NCBI GenBank assembly: GCA_025774245.1
Contig: JALGWI010000020.1
Coordinates: forward strand, 1-42,489
Reading direction: 5' to 3'
DNA: 42,489 nucleotides
Source: a bacterium
GTDB lineage: Bacteria; Joyebacterota; Joyebacteria; Joyebacterales; Joyebacteraceae
The position numbers and the translations under genes are program-made. The notes beneath the pieces were generated by a model. That model ran no database searches. It was not told the DNA's origin and was given only the letters and a program-made list of their open reading frames with translations. Positions 1 to 9,205 of this stretch are shown one piece after another (the first letter of the stretch is position 1; the number at the start of each line of letters is the position of its first letter).

Positions 1-110
1 CGGCGGAGGAGTCCGAGCACGAGCTCGAGGGTCTGGTCCATGGCCCCCGTCCACATGGGGGCCTCGATCAGGTGGAGGACGTCCAGGCGATCGTTGCGGC
101 GATCGCTCAC
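1..110 (-). CDS. Glycosyltransferase, probable GT4 type (5' fragment)
   Basis: This is the first 36 codons of a gene that runs off the left edge. It starts at a GTG whose last two bases overlap the TGA of the GT9 gene (GTGA, 4 bp overlap), so the two are translationally coupled. The visible N-terminus reads as a polar start followed by DVLHLIEAPMWTGAMDQ and then a leucine-rich helix. This resembles the first beta strand, glycine-containing loop and helix of GT4-fold (GT-B) glycosyltransferases. Location next to GT9 suggests surface glycan or LPS core assembly. The family call rests on a short stretch only. Confidence 0.6.
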   Translation of the reverse strand, partial: MSDRRNDRLDVLHLIEAPMWTGAMDQTLELVLGLLR

Positions 111-1201
111 CCGTCGGCTCTCCTTCCGACCTCCGCGGACGCGACGGGCTCCATGCGGAGGAGCCCCGTGATCTTCTCGAGGACGACGTCGACCGGCAGG
201 GTCGTCAGGCAGGCGTTGTCTTCCCTCTCGCACGTGTGCTTGTCGCACGGACGGCACTCAAGGTCCTCGACGTACACGCCGACCGACCCGGTACCTGCCG
301 GTTGCCACCTGGCCGGAGGCGTCGGGCCGTGGATGGCGACGCACGGAGTGTCGACGGCGGCGGCGATGTGCATCGGACCTGTGTTGTTCGTGACGGCGCC
401 GTCCGATTCCGCAAGGAGCGCCGCCAGGATCCGGACGTTCTTGGGGGCGAAGGTCGGGGGCTCGGGTCGGCCGCGCTCCTTCCACCAGGCGGCGACCGCC
501 TCGGCGAGGGCTTCTTCCTTCGGGCCGACGAGGTAGAACGGCGTCGCTCCGAATCCGTCCGCGAGTCTGGCGCCGAGCTCGGCGAACCGCTCGGTGGGCC
601 ACTGTCGGTTCTCGTGGCTCGCTCCCGGGTGGAGGGCGACGAGCGGACGACGGTCGCCGAGCCCGCCCAGGAGTTCGCGCGCCTCCGCGATCTCCTCGTC
701 CGTGAGGTGCATCTCGGTCTCGCGCCCGTCGTCGGCGATCCCGACGGCGGAGACAACCTTGAGGTGCTCGTCGGCCCGGTACGCGTCCGGGTCGCGCGGC
801 GCCTTGTGCGTGAGAAGGAACCCGCGCCCCTCGGTCGTGAGGCCGGCACGAACGGGAACGGCGCCCCATGCAACGATGAGCGCGCTCCTGAACGACGTGT
901 GGAGGATGAACGCGGCGTCGAACCGCTTGGCTCGGATCCACGCGGAGAGCCGCATGACGCCGGCGAACCCGGCGGCCTCCTTCTCCGAGATCGGGAGGAG
1001 CCGGTCGACGGCGGGATTGTCGATCAGGACGGGCGCCGACCTGGGGCGCGCCATCACCGTGATCCTCGCCTCGGGGTAGGCCTTGCGGAGGGCGCGGAGG
1101 GCGGGCGTGACGACGAGGAGCTCGCCGATCTGGCCCCTCTCGATCACGAGGAGTTCCGGCTTCTCCGGAAGCTCCGCCTTCCGCCGGCGGCGCTTCGCCA
1201 T
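107..1201 (-). CDS. GT9 family glycosyltransferase (ADP-heptose:LPS heptosyltransferase-like)
   Basis: 364 aa, the usual size for WaaC/WaaF/RfaF-type GT9 enzymes, which transfer heptose or a related sugar from a nucleotide donor to LPS core or another surface glycan at the inner face of the cytoplasmic membrane. After a basic N-terminus (MAKRRRRK) comes the first Rossmann strand and glycine loop (LLVIERGQIGELLVVTPALR). Midway is HPGASHENRQWP, the family's donor-site motif, and near the C-terminus is TNNTGPMHIAAAVDTP, the signature GPMHIA region. A Cys-containing segment (CRPCDKHTC) near residue 320 is common in this family. The start has GGGAGG 5 nt upstream. It lies 113 bp after valS and overlaps the next glycosyltransferase. 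The acceptor sugar cannot be told. Confidence 0.9.
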   Translation of the reverse strand: MAKRRRRKAELPEKPELLVIERGQIGELLVVTPALRALRKAYPEARITVMARPRSAPVLIDNPAVDRLLPISEKEAAGFAGVMRLSAWIRAKRFDAAFILHTSFRSALIVAWGAVPVRAGLTTEGRGFLLTHKAPRDPDAYRADEHLKVVSAVGIADDGRETEMHLTDEEIAEARELLGGLGDRRPLVALHPGASHENRQWPTERFAELGARLADGFGATPFYLVGPKEEALAEAVAAWWKERGRPEPPTFAPKNVRILAALLAESDGAVTNNTGPMHIAAAVDTPCVAIHGPTPPARWQPAGTGSVGVYVEDLECRPCDKHTCEREDNACLTTLPVDVVLEKITGLLRMEPVASAEVGRRADG

Positions 1202-1223
1202 GGGACGCCTCCCTGAACGCGTG

Positions 1224-1312
1224 GCGCGACGTCGCTCGCGCGATGGTGCTCGTGTGACGGTGCTCGCGCGCTGCTACACGTGCGGTGCCGCCGCGCGATG
1301 TCGCTCGCGCGA
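1224..1312. repeat. Two near-identical 20-bp direct repeats, each self-complementary
   Basis: GCGCGAcGTCGCTCGCGCGA at 1224-1243 and GCGCGAtGTCGCTCGCGCGA at 1293-1312 differ by one base. Each contains the inverted arms GCGCGA/TCGCGC and can form a small hairpin. The second starts 3 nt beyond the valS stop codon on the minus strand, and both lie in the valS-GT9 gap. They could be RNA-processing or termination structures, or a small repeat family. No U-tract follows. Confidence 0.6.
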
Positions 1313-1314
1313 CT

Positions 1315-3798
1315 CTACTCCACGATGAGCTCGGCCGCCACCCTGATCGCGGCGACGTCGGTCTCGACGAACTCGTCGCCGGCCTCGGTCACGTGCACGA
1401 CCGACTGCGCGTTCGAGACGTCGCGAAGCTCGGAAGTGAAGGGTTCGATCTTCGTCCACGTGTCGTCGTCGCACGCGACGCGGAGCGTTCCGACCGGTGT
1501 CGCCACGGAGACCTTGTGTGTCGACTTGACCTTGCGCATGCCCTCGATCACGGCCAGCGCGAGATCGCCCGCCTCGAGCGCCACGGCGTCGGTCCACTCG
1601 GCCGGAGGCTCAGGCCAGGAAGAGACGTGGATCGACTCGACGCCCTCGCGCTCGGCGAAGTAGAGCGAGTGGATCTCCTCCGTGACGTGGGGCACGACCG
1701 GCGCGAGCATCTTGAGGACGCCCAGGAGCGACTGGTAGAGCGCGTACTGAGCGCCACGGCGCGAAGCCTCGTCGTATCCCTCGTCGCCGTAGAGACGCTT
1801 CTTCGCGATCTCGATGTAGTTGTCGCAGAGGCAGTGCCAGAAGAACGGCTCGACCACCTCGACCGCGCCGTGGTACTCGCACTCCTCGAAGCTCCTCGTC
1901 GCGCGCCCGGCGGCGTTTGCGAACCTTGCCAGGAGCCACCGGTCGATGAGCGCGAGCTCCCTCGGCGCGTCGGGATCGTAGTCCTCGAGTCGCATGATCG
2001 CGAACTTGGACGCGTTCCAGAGCTTCACGACGAGCCTCTTCCCCGCGTCGAAGCCCTCCTCGGCGACGATCGTGTCGGTCCCGAGCCGGTTCGAGCAGGC
2101 CCAGTAGCGCGTCGCGTCGGCCGACTGCTCCTCGATGATCTCGCTCGGAGCGTGCGAGATGGGTCCCTTCGACTTCGAGATCTTCGCGCGGTCGGGATGG
2201 AGCCCGTGGCCCGAGATCATCGCCGTCCGCCACGGGATCTTGCCCTCGTTCAGGACGCCCTTGACGATCGTGTAGTACGCCCACGTCCGGATGATGTCGT
2301 GCGCCTGCGGCCGGAGGTCCATGAGGAACTCCGAGCCCTTCTCCGCGTCCGCCTTCTTGAACCGCTCGAGCTTCGAGTCGGGCTCGCGCCAGCGGATGTT
2401 CAGGAACGGGGTGCACGACGACGTCATCCACGTGTCCATGATGTCGCGCTCGGGCTCGAGGTCGAACGCGCCGCACTTCGGACAGCTGTCGACCGGCGGC
2501 GACGTGACGGTCGGGTCGACCGGCAGCATCTCGTCGGTAGCGAGCACGACCTCGCCGCACGCCTTGCAGCTCCAGAGCGGAAACGGCACGCCGTAGTAGC
2601 GCTGCCGCGACACGCACCAGTCCCACTTCAGGTTTTCGACCCAGTTCCTGAACCGGATCTCCATGTAGTTCGGATACCAGTCGACCTTGCCGCCGGCCTC
2701 GATGATCTCGTCCTTGATGTCGAGCACGCGGATGAACCACTGGGAGGCGACCGAGAACTCGATCTCGGTCCCGCAGCGCTCGTGGACGTTGACCGTGTGG
2801 CTGATCGGCTCCTCCCCCTTGAGGAGCCCGCCCGACTTGAGGTCTTCGACCATCCTCCCGCGCGCCTCCTTGAGCCCGAGCCCCTCGTACCCGGGCGCGA
2901 GTTCGTTCATCCTGCCCGTCTCGTCGAAGACGATCCGCGTATCGAGGCCGTGCTCCTGCCACCAGGCGATGTCGGTCGTGTCGCCGAAGGTGCAGCACAT
3001 GACGAGGCCCGTCCCCTTCTCCGGATCGGCCTTCTCGTCGAGGAGGATCGGCACCTCGTGGTCGAAGAGCGGCACCGTGGCCTTCTTTCCGATGATCCCC
3101 TTGTAGCGTTCGTCCGAGGGGTGCGCGAACATAGCGACGCACGCCGGCAGGAGCTCCGGGCGCGTCGTCGAGATGATGAGGTCCTTGCCGTCGAGGCGGA
3201 AGGCGACGTCGTAGAAGACCGACCCGTGCTCGGCGTCCTCGACCTCGGCCTGCGCGATGGCCGTGTGGCACTCCGGGCACCAGAGCGTCGGCGCCTCCTT
3301 GCGGTAGACCCTCCCCTTCTCGAAGAGGTCGAGGAACGACCGCTGCGAGATCCGCTGAGACGTGGGATCGATCGTCGAGTAGTTCTCGTCCCAGTCGACC
3401 GAGAGGCCGAGGCTCCGCCAGAACACCTTGAACTCGTCCTCGTAGCGCTGCGTCAGCTCGAGGCACATCCGGACGAACGCTTCCCTGCCGACGTCGGTCG
3501 CCTTGACCCCCTTCTCCTTCTCGACCAGCCTCTCGCTCGGGAGGCCGTTGTCGTCGAAGCCGAACGGGTAGTAGACGTTCATCCCCCGCATCCGCCAGAA
3601 CCGCGCGATGACCTCGGCCTGCACGTAGCTGAAAACGTGGCCGATGTGGATGGCGCCCGAGACCGTCGGCGGCGGCGTGTCGATCGAGTAGATCGGCCGG
3701 TCGGGGAACCGGTCGAACCGGTAGATCCCCGCTTCCTCCCACGCCTTCTGCCAGCGGGGCTCGGCCTCCTTGGGCTTGTAGCGCTTCGGCAGTTTCAT
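1315..3798 (-). CDS. valS: Valine--tRNA ligase, archaeal-type short form
   Basis: 827 aa class Ia synthetase that charges tRNA-Val with valine in the cytoplasm. The HIGH motif is HIGH at residues 51-54, preceded by TPPPTVSGAI, and the KMSKS loop is KISKS at about 539-543. A Cys-pair zinc-ribbon-like segment (CKAC ... CPKC) sits in the middle. The protein lacks the long C-terminal coiled-coil arm of the E. coli/Bacillus type, and phrases such as FDDNGLPSERLVEKEKG resemble the archaeal/rickettsial ValRS group. I chose the ATG at 3798 (GAGGGAC just upstream). An in-frame extension to 3897 would run through the T-box terminator and is not credible. Expression is predicted to be controlled by the T-box leader at 3878-4178. 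An 886-codon opposite-strand open frame here is a GC-bias shadow. Confidence 0.96.
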   Translation of the reverse strand: MKLPKRYKPKEAEPRWQKAWEEAGIYRFDRFPDRPIYSIDTPPPTVSGAIHIGHVFSYVQAEVIARFWRMRGMNVYYPFGFDDNGLPSERLVEKEKGVKATDVGREAFVRMCLELTQRYEDEFKVFWRSLGLSVDWDENYSTIDPTSQRISQRSFLDLFEKGRVYRKEAPTLWCPECHTAIAQAEVEDAEHGSVFYDVAFRLDGKDLIISTTRPELLPACVAMFAHPSDERYKGIIGKKATVPLFDHEVPILLDEKADPEKGTGLVMCCTFGDTTDIAWWQEHGLDTRIVFDETGRMNELAPGYEGLGLKEARGRMVEDLKSGGLLKGEEPISHTVNVHERCGTEIEFSVASQWFIRVLDIKDEIIEAGGKVDWYPNYMEIRFRNWVENLKWDWCVSRQRYYGVPFPLWSCKACGEVVLATDEMLPVDPTVTSPPVDSCPKCGAFDLEPERDIMDTWMTSSCTPFLNIRWREPDSKLERFKKADAEKGSEFLMDLRPQAHDIIRTWAYYTIVKGVLNEGKIPWRTAMISGHGLHPDRAKISKSKGPISHAPSEIIEEQSADATRYWACSNRLGTDTIVAEEGFDAGKRLVVKLWNASKFAIMRLEDYDPDAPRELALIDRWLLARFANAAGRATRSFEECEYHGAVEVVEPFFWHCLCDNYIEIAKKRLYGDEGYDEASRRGAQYALYQSLLGVLKMLAPVVPHVTEEIHSLYFAEREGVESIHVSSWPEPPAEWTDAVALEAGDLALAVIEGMRKVKSTHKVSVATPVGTLRVACDDDTWTKIEPFTSELRDVSNAQSVVHVTEAGDEFVETDVAAIRVAAELIVE

Positions 3799-3877
3799 GT
3801 TCGTCCCTCTTTGGTCGATCCGTGTGCTCGTGACGGAACTCGGGCCGGCGGCTCCGTCCGCCGCGGCCCATGCAATG

Positions 3878-3916
3878 AAAAGGTCCTCCCGTTCCACGTC
3901 AGGAACGAGAGGACCT
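3878..3916 (-). terminator. T-box-regulated intrinsic terminator of the valS leader
   Basis: On the minus strand a 15-nt arm (3916 to 3902) pairs with 3895 to 3881 with one internal mismatch around a 6-nt loop, and is followed by a U run (TTTTC). This is a textbook Rho-independent terminator. Its 5' arm (AGGUCCU) overlaps the segment that pairs with AGGA upstream of the T-box sequence in the antiterminator, so the two structures are mutually exclusive. Confidence 0.88.
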
Positions 3917-4178
3917 CAAAGGTTACTCCCGCGGTACCATCCTGATTCCCGGGGACGCGCGCGGGGAAGTTCCCCGTCGCGACCCGGACGCTCGATGGGG
4001 CTGTGACGGGCCCACCCGTCCCGGCCTACGCGGGACGCGTCACGCGTCCGTTCGACCGGGCGGCTCCGGAGCGACCTTCGGCCGGCGCTCTCCCAGGGCT
4101 CTCTCAGCCACGGAACCCCTCTCTTCGGGGAGGCACCTCCGACCTACTCCTCTCCTTCGCAGCCTTTCACCGCTCTTC
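3878..4178 (-). promoter_or_regulatory. T-box riboswitch, tRNA-Val responsive (valS leader)
   Basis: The minus-strand leader has the hallmark T-box sequence AGGAUGGUACCGCGGGAG at 3926-3943. The UGGU in its bulge would pair with the ACCA end of uncharged tRNA-Val. Upstream, stem I shows the AGUA element at 4145-4148 and, on the 3' side, GAA followed by GGUC and CUCCGGAGCCG. The AGUA/GAA pair is the usual loop-E motif flanking the specifier. The specifier is read as GUC (4073-4075), a valine codon, matching the downstream ValRS gene. An intrinsic terminator follows at 3878-3916. Uncharged tRNA-Val binding would favour the antiterminator and read-through. The 5' boundary is an estimate, since the transcription start was not resolved. 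Confidence 0.93.
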
Positions 4179-4188
4179 TATTGTCGAA

Positions 4189-4214
4189 CCGGGACCGCCC
4201 AGGAGGGGTCCCGG
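4189..4214 (-). terminator. Possible terminator after groL
   Basis: An 8-bp perfect stem CCGGGACC/GGTCCCGG with a 10-nt loop lies 6 nt past the groL stop codon. Only TT follows the stem, so termination would be weak or factor-dependent. It separates groL from the valS T-box leader. Confidence 0.5.
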
Positions 4215-4219
4215 GTGCG

Positions 4220-5970
<1,751 letters not shown>

Positions 5971-6032
5971 CCGGAAACAACGCCTCCCACGGGCGTTTGA
6001 TGCCGCAGCCAGACGTTGGTCGCCCCCTAACG

Positions 6033-6067
6033 GCGGACCCCCCGTGACCATGCCACGGGGGGCCCGC
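6033..6067 (-). terminator. GC-rich terminator-like hairpin after the 6.1-7.2 kb secreted protein gene
   Basis: The stem CCCCCCGTG/CACGGGGGG extends through one mismatch to CGG/CCG, with a 7-nt loop. It begins 30 nt after the stop codon. No U-tract is seen, so it may act as a pause or RNA-stability structure. The rest of the 230-bp gap to groL holds the groL promoter. Confidence 0.5.
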
Positions 6068-6096
6068 AAACGGGCGTCCAGCACTCGGCCAGCTAC

Positions 6097-7173
6097 CTAT
6101 CGATAGAGGCCCTTGAGGGTCGACCACGTCGTGTTCGTGGCGTTCTCCGGGGCTCCCGATGGGATGATCTCCGCCTCTCCCTCGTTGTTGTCGGGGTTCG
6201 TTTCGACGAGGCAGGGCTCATCACGCGATCCCGCGTTGATGAGAACCTGCACGAGCTGCTGGCCGTCGAACGGGATGGCGTTCGTGAGCGCCTGTCTGAG
6301 ACGGTACCGGCAGGCGCAGCGTGGACCGTAGTCCTGGATGGTCCAGCTCACGCACGTGCCTGACACGGTCGTGCCGTTGACGGTACGGTCTTCGCACGTC
6401 CCGTGGCAGCCGCCTTCCGGGTTGTCGAAGTAGCACGACTGCCAGGGGAAGTTCTCGACGATCCACGGAACGTCCGTCACGTAGATCCCGTCGATAAACA
6501 CGTCGACGTCCCCGCCGATACCGTACTCGTCCCCGAAGACGTAGGCGTCGATCGTGGCGTAGACGTAGAAGTACATCCCGTCCCACTCGACCTCGACAGT
6601 ATCGATGGCGTAGTCGAAGCACGGGGTCGGCAGCAGGATGTACGCGCCGTCGCGTCCCGGCCCCGTCACAACAACATCGTCGATGGGTATGAGCTCTCCC
6701 GGCGCCCCGTAGGCGCGGGCCTCGATCACGAGCCCGGTGTGTCCGTCGGTGACCGTCCACGAGTGCTCGACGATGTCCCACCCGATGCCGGAACTGTAGT
6801 CGGAGTTGCCGCCGGCGGACCCGTGGTGCGCGTTGACGTCCTCGGGATCGTCGTTCCAGTGGCCCCAGATCCGGGCCGACGGCGACCCCCCGGGGGTGTC
6901 GTCGTAACACCAGAACGAGGCCGTCACGACGTCACCGTCGCTGAGGTCCTTGATCCAGGCGAGGAAGACCTGCGGCGTTCCGGACGGAAGACTCTCCCCG
7001 ATCTCGAGCGCGCACGTGCCGCTGAACACCTCGGTCCGGCCGATCTGCCAGATGGGGTCACCGTACGTCCCCAACGGTACCTGGCACGATTCCCAACTGT
7101 AGGAAGACGTCTCCCCGAGAGCGATGACCGCGCAGAGGCAGATCACCGCGACTGCCACACCAATCCTCAGCAT
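6097..7173 (-). CDS. Secreted jelly-roll/CARDB-like protein with W-x-T-L-K-G-L-Y-R C-terminal tail
   Basis: 358 aa. Residues 1-20 are a clear Sec signal peptide (MLRIGVAVAVICLCAVIALG). Residues 25-170 have the repeating beta pattern and ending IDDVVVTG typical of carbohydrate-binding or MAM-like jelly rolls. Residues 185-340 look like a CARDB-type beta sandwich: long strands, several cysteines (CHGTCED, CACRYR) and NPDNNEGEAEI near the end. The last residues, TTWSTLKGLYR, closely match the tail of the unrelated secreted protein at 19822-20532. That suggests a C-terminal sorting or anchoring signal. The ATG has AAAGGAGGAGG just upstream. The gene stands alone between tamA and groL. I do not recognise a catalytic site, so a structural or adhesive role is inference. 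Confidence 0.8.
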   Translation of the reverse strand: MLRIGVAVAVICLCAVIALGETSSYSWESCQVPLGTYGDPIWQIGRTEVFSGTCALEIGESLPSGTPQVFLAWIKDLSDGDVVTASFWCYDDTPGGSPSARIWGHWNDDPEDVNAHHGSAGGNSDYSSGIGWDIVEHSWTVTDGHTGLVIEARAYGAPGELIPIDDVVVTGPGRDGAYILLPTPCFDYAIDTVEVEWDGMYFYVYATIDAYVFGDEYGIGGDVDVFIDGIYVTDVPWIVENFPWQSCYFDNPEGGCHGTCEDRTVNGTTVSGTCVSWTIQDYGPRCACRYRLRQALTNAIPFDGQQLVQVLINAGSRDEPCLVETNPDNNEGEAEIIPSGAPENATNTTWSTLKGLYR

Positions 7174-7297
7174 GGTTGCCTCCTCCTTTTCGGGTGGACG
7201 CAGCCACCCGGCTGCTGGTACCGCTATCAGACCTACCGGAGTGTATCATAGTAGACAGGAACTCGCAAGACTAAGTACTGCCATCGGAGGCAATACC

Positions 7298-7315
7298 TGA
7301 CTGTGCGGTCAGTCA
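7298..7315. terminator. Small hairpin between tamA and the secreted protein gene
   Basis: TGACTG/CAGTCA is a 6-bp perfect stem with a 6-nt loop, about 50 nt past the tamA stop. It is weak as a terminator. The remainder of the 7174-7365 gap shows only a TATGAT box (minus strand, 7246-7251) without a convincing -35 element. Confidence 0.3.
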
Positions 7316-7365
7316 CTTCGCTGTGCAGTCTGATGCGGTGGTGGGATGCGTGCGAAGAAGAGGGA

Positions 7366-9195
7366 TCAGAACTCCTGCCCGATCCCGAAGTAGAACTGCC
7401 AGGAGCCGTCGTTGTTGATCGGGTAGGCGACGTCGATGCGGATCGCGCCGATCCGGGTCAGGTAGCGGATGCCGGGGCCGGCGCCCACAGCGAGCTTCGA
7501 GAGATCGATCGTCGAGAGCTCCTCGTAGACCTGTCCGGCGTCCACGAAGACGACGAGCTGCCAGTTCCCGATCCCGCGAAACCGGATCTCGCCCTGGAGC
7601 TCGATCAGAGCGTTTCCGCCGGTCGGCGTCCCCGCGATGTCGACGGGGCCGAGCGAGTTTCTCGGGTAGCCGCGGACCGAGCCGTCCCCGCCGGCGAAGA
7701 AACGCTCGTTCACGGGGATCCCGCCCATCTCCTCCCACGGCCTGATCCACGCGAACCTCGTGAGGAGTGCTCCGAGCCTGCCGCCCCGGATGTCCCGGTA
7801 GCCTCGCCATTCGAGATTGGGCCGCATGAAGTCGTTCGTGCCGCCCAGGAGCGACGTCGCGAAGTCGACCCGAACCCGCGCGAACATGCCACGCTTGGCG
7901 TTCAGGATGTCGTCGCGCGTATCGTGCGTGCCGCCGACAAGGATACTAGACGTGTAGTTCGTCCCCACTTCGTGCTCGACATCATGCGACTCGTAGACGA
8001 CCGTCCGCTTGTACTCCAGTCCGGTGTCGAGTGTGAGCGTCTTCCTGAACTCCCTCGAGAAGATGACCGTGCCGCCCGTCGTTTCCCCAAGGTACGACAC
8101 CTCGTCGTCCCACGAGTAGCCGGCGAGGAGGCTCGCGGTCACCCTGTTGCCGAGGAACCAGGGGTCCGTCGCCAGGCCGTCGATCGATCGCCTGATCTTG
8201 CTGTACGTCCAATTGAGGCTCAGACGCAGTCCCTGGCCCTGGACGTTCCGGTTCGCGATCTCCCCGCCGACTGTGAGGCCGTCGATCGTGGCGTAGCCGA
8301 TGCGAACGTCGTAGTACCCGCTCGACCGCTCCCGGACGCGCACCATGAGACGCCGGAGGTCCTTCCCGCTGTCCTCGGGGGCCGGCTCCATCCAGACGGC
8401 GTTGAAGAGCCCGCTGCCGTAGATGGCGGCCTGGGACTCCCCGATCCTGACGGGGTCGAACGGGTCGCCTGGCTCGACGGTGAGCTCGCGTTCGACCACG
8501 TACCGCCTCGTCTTCTCCAGTCCGACGATCCGGATCTCGCTGATGGAGGCGGTGTCCCCCTCGACGATCTCGTACCGGATGCTCGCCGTCTTCGCCTCGT
8601 TGTCCCGCGAGATGTTCTGGGACGCGGTGGCATCGAGGTAGGATCCGCGGGCGTACGTCTGAAGGACGGCCCGGCCGTCGGAGGTGAGGTCGTCCGAAAC
8701 GAGGGGGCGCCCCGCACGAAGGACGGTCGCCTCGAGGAGCTCCTCATCCGAGATCTTCTCGTTCCCCTCGAACGTGATCGCCGAGACCGACCAGCGGCCA
8801 CCCTCGAAGACGCCGATCAGGATCTCGATCTCGAGACCGTCCTCGGAGAGCGCGAGGTCCTCCACGGCCACCTCCGCCTCGAAGAACCCCTGGCTCATGT
8901 AGTAGCGCTCGAGGTTCTCGAGGTCGCGGTCGAGGGTCTTCTCGTTGAAGTGCCGGATGCCGAAGAGCGTGCTCTCCTGTGTCTCCATGTAGAGGAGAAG
9001 CTCGTCGGATCCGAACGTCTCGTTGCCGACGAAGTGGATCTTCGTGACGATCTCGCCCAGGCGCGCGACGTTCTCGATGCGCCGCCCCTTCACCCAGGGC
9101 GGCGTCGCCGCCACGGCAGCGCCGCTGAAGCATACGAGGGCCGCCACGACGATCCCGGCGCGGAGCGCGCGAACGAGCGCGCGGCGGGCGGGCAC
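7366..9195 (-). CDS. tamA: Omp85 family outer membrane protein, TamA/BamA-like
   Basis: About 609 aa. From GTG 9195 the N-terminus is a good signal peptide (ARRALVRALRAGIVVAALVC, cleavage after SGAAVA). Residues about 35-270 contain POTRA-type repeats: VTKIHFVGNETFGSDELL, VSAITFEGNEKISDEELL and ISEIRIVGLEKTRRYVVERE. Residues 280-609 are an Omp85 16-strand barrel carrying the conserved loop-6 motif in GGDGSVRGYPRNSLGP, ending in the aromatic IGQEF. It would insert in the outer membrane and work with TamB in envelope biogenesis. The gene starts 10 bp after the tamB stop codon. An alternative ATG at 9243 would overlap tamB and spoil the signal peptide. BamA rather than TamA is possible from sequence alone; the neighbour decides. 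Confidence 0.88.
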   Translation of the reverse strand: MPARRALVRALRAGIVVAALVCFSGAAVAATPPWVKGRRIENVARLGEIVTKIHFVGNETFGSDELLLYMETQESTLFGIRHFNEKTLDRDLENLERYYMSQGFFEAEVAVEDLALSEDGLEIEILIGVFEGGRWSVSAITFEGNEKISDEELLEATVLRAGRPLVSDDLTSDGRAVLQTYARGSYLDATASQNISRDNEAKTASIRYEIVEGDTASISEIRIVGLEKTRRYVVERELTVEPGDPFDPVRIGESQAAIYGSGLFNAVWMEPAPEDSGKDLRRLMVRVRERSSGYYDVRIGYATIDGLTVGGEIANRNVQGQGLRLSLNWTYSKIRRSIDGLATDPWFLGNRVTASLLAGYSWDDEVSYLGETTGGTVIFSREFRKTLTLDTGLEYKRTVVYESHDVEHEVGTNYTSSILVGGTHDTRDDILNAKRGMFARVRVDFATSLLGGTNDFMRPNLEWRGYRDIRGGRLGALLTRFAWIRPWEEMGGIPVNERFFAGGDGSVRGYPRNSLGPVDIAGTPTGGNALIELQGEIRFRGIGNWQLVVFVDAGQVYEELSTIDLSKLAVGAGPGIRYLTRIGAIRIDVAYPINNDGSWQFYFGIGQEF

Positions 9196-9205
9196 GCCCG
9201 GCCCG

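Noticed and set aside
1285-3945. An 886-codon plus-strand frame opposite valS
   Set aside because: Same composition effect; low-complexity Arg/Leu/Asp-rich product and no ribosome site. The minus strand encodes an unmistakable ValRS.
4180-4192. GGTTCGA near 4183-4190 (minus strand) as a possible tRNA T-loop
   Set aside because: No acceptor, D or anticodon stems can be formed around it; it belongs to the region between the groL hairpin and the T-box leader.
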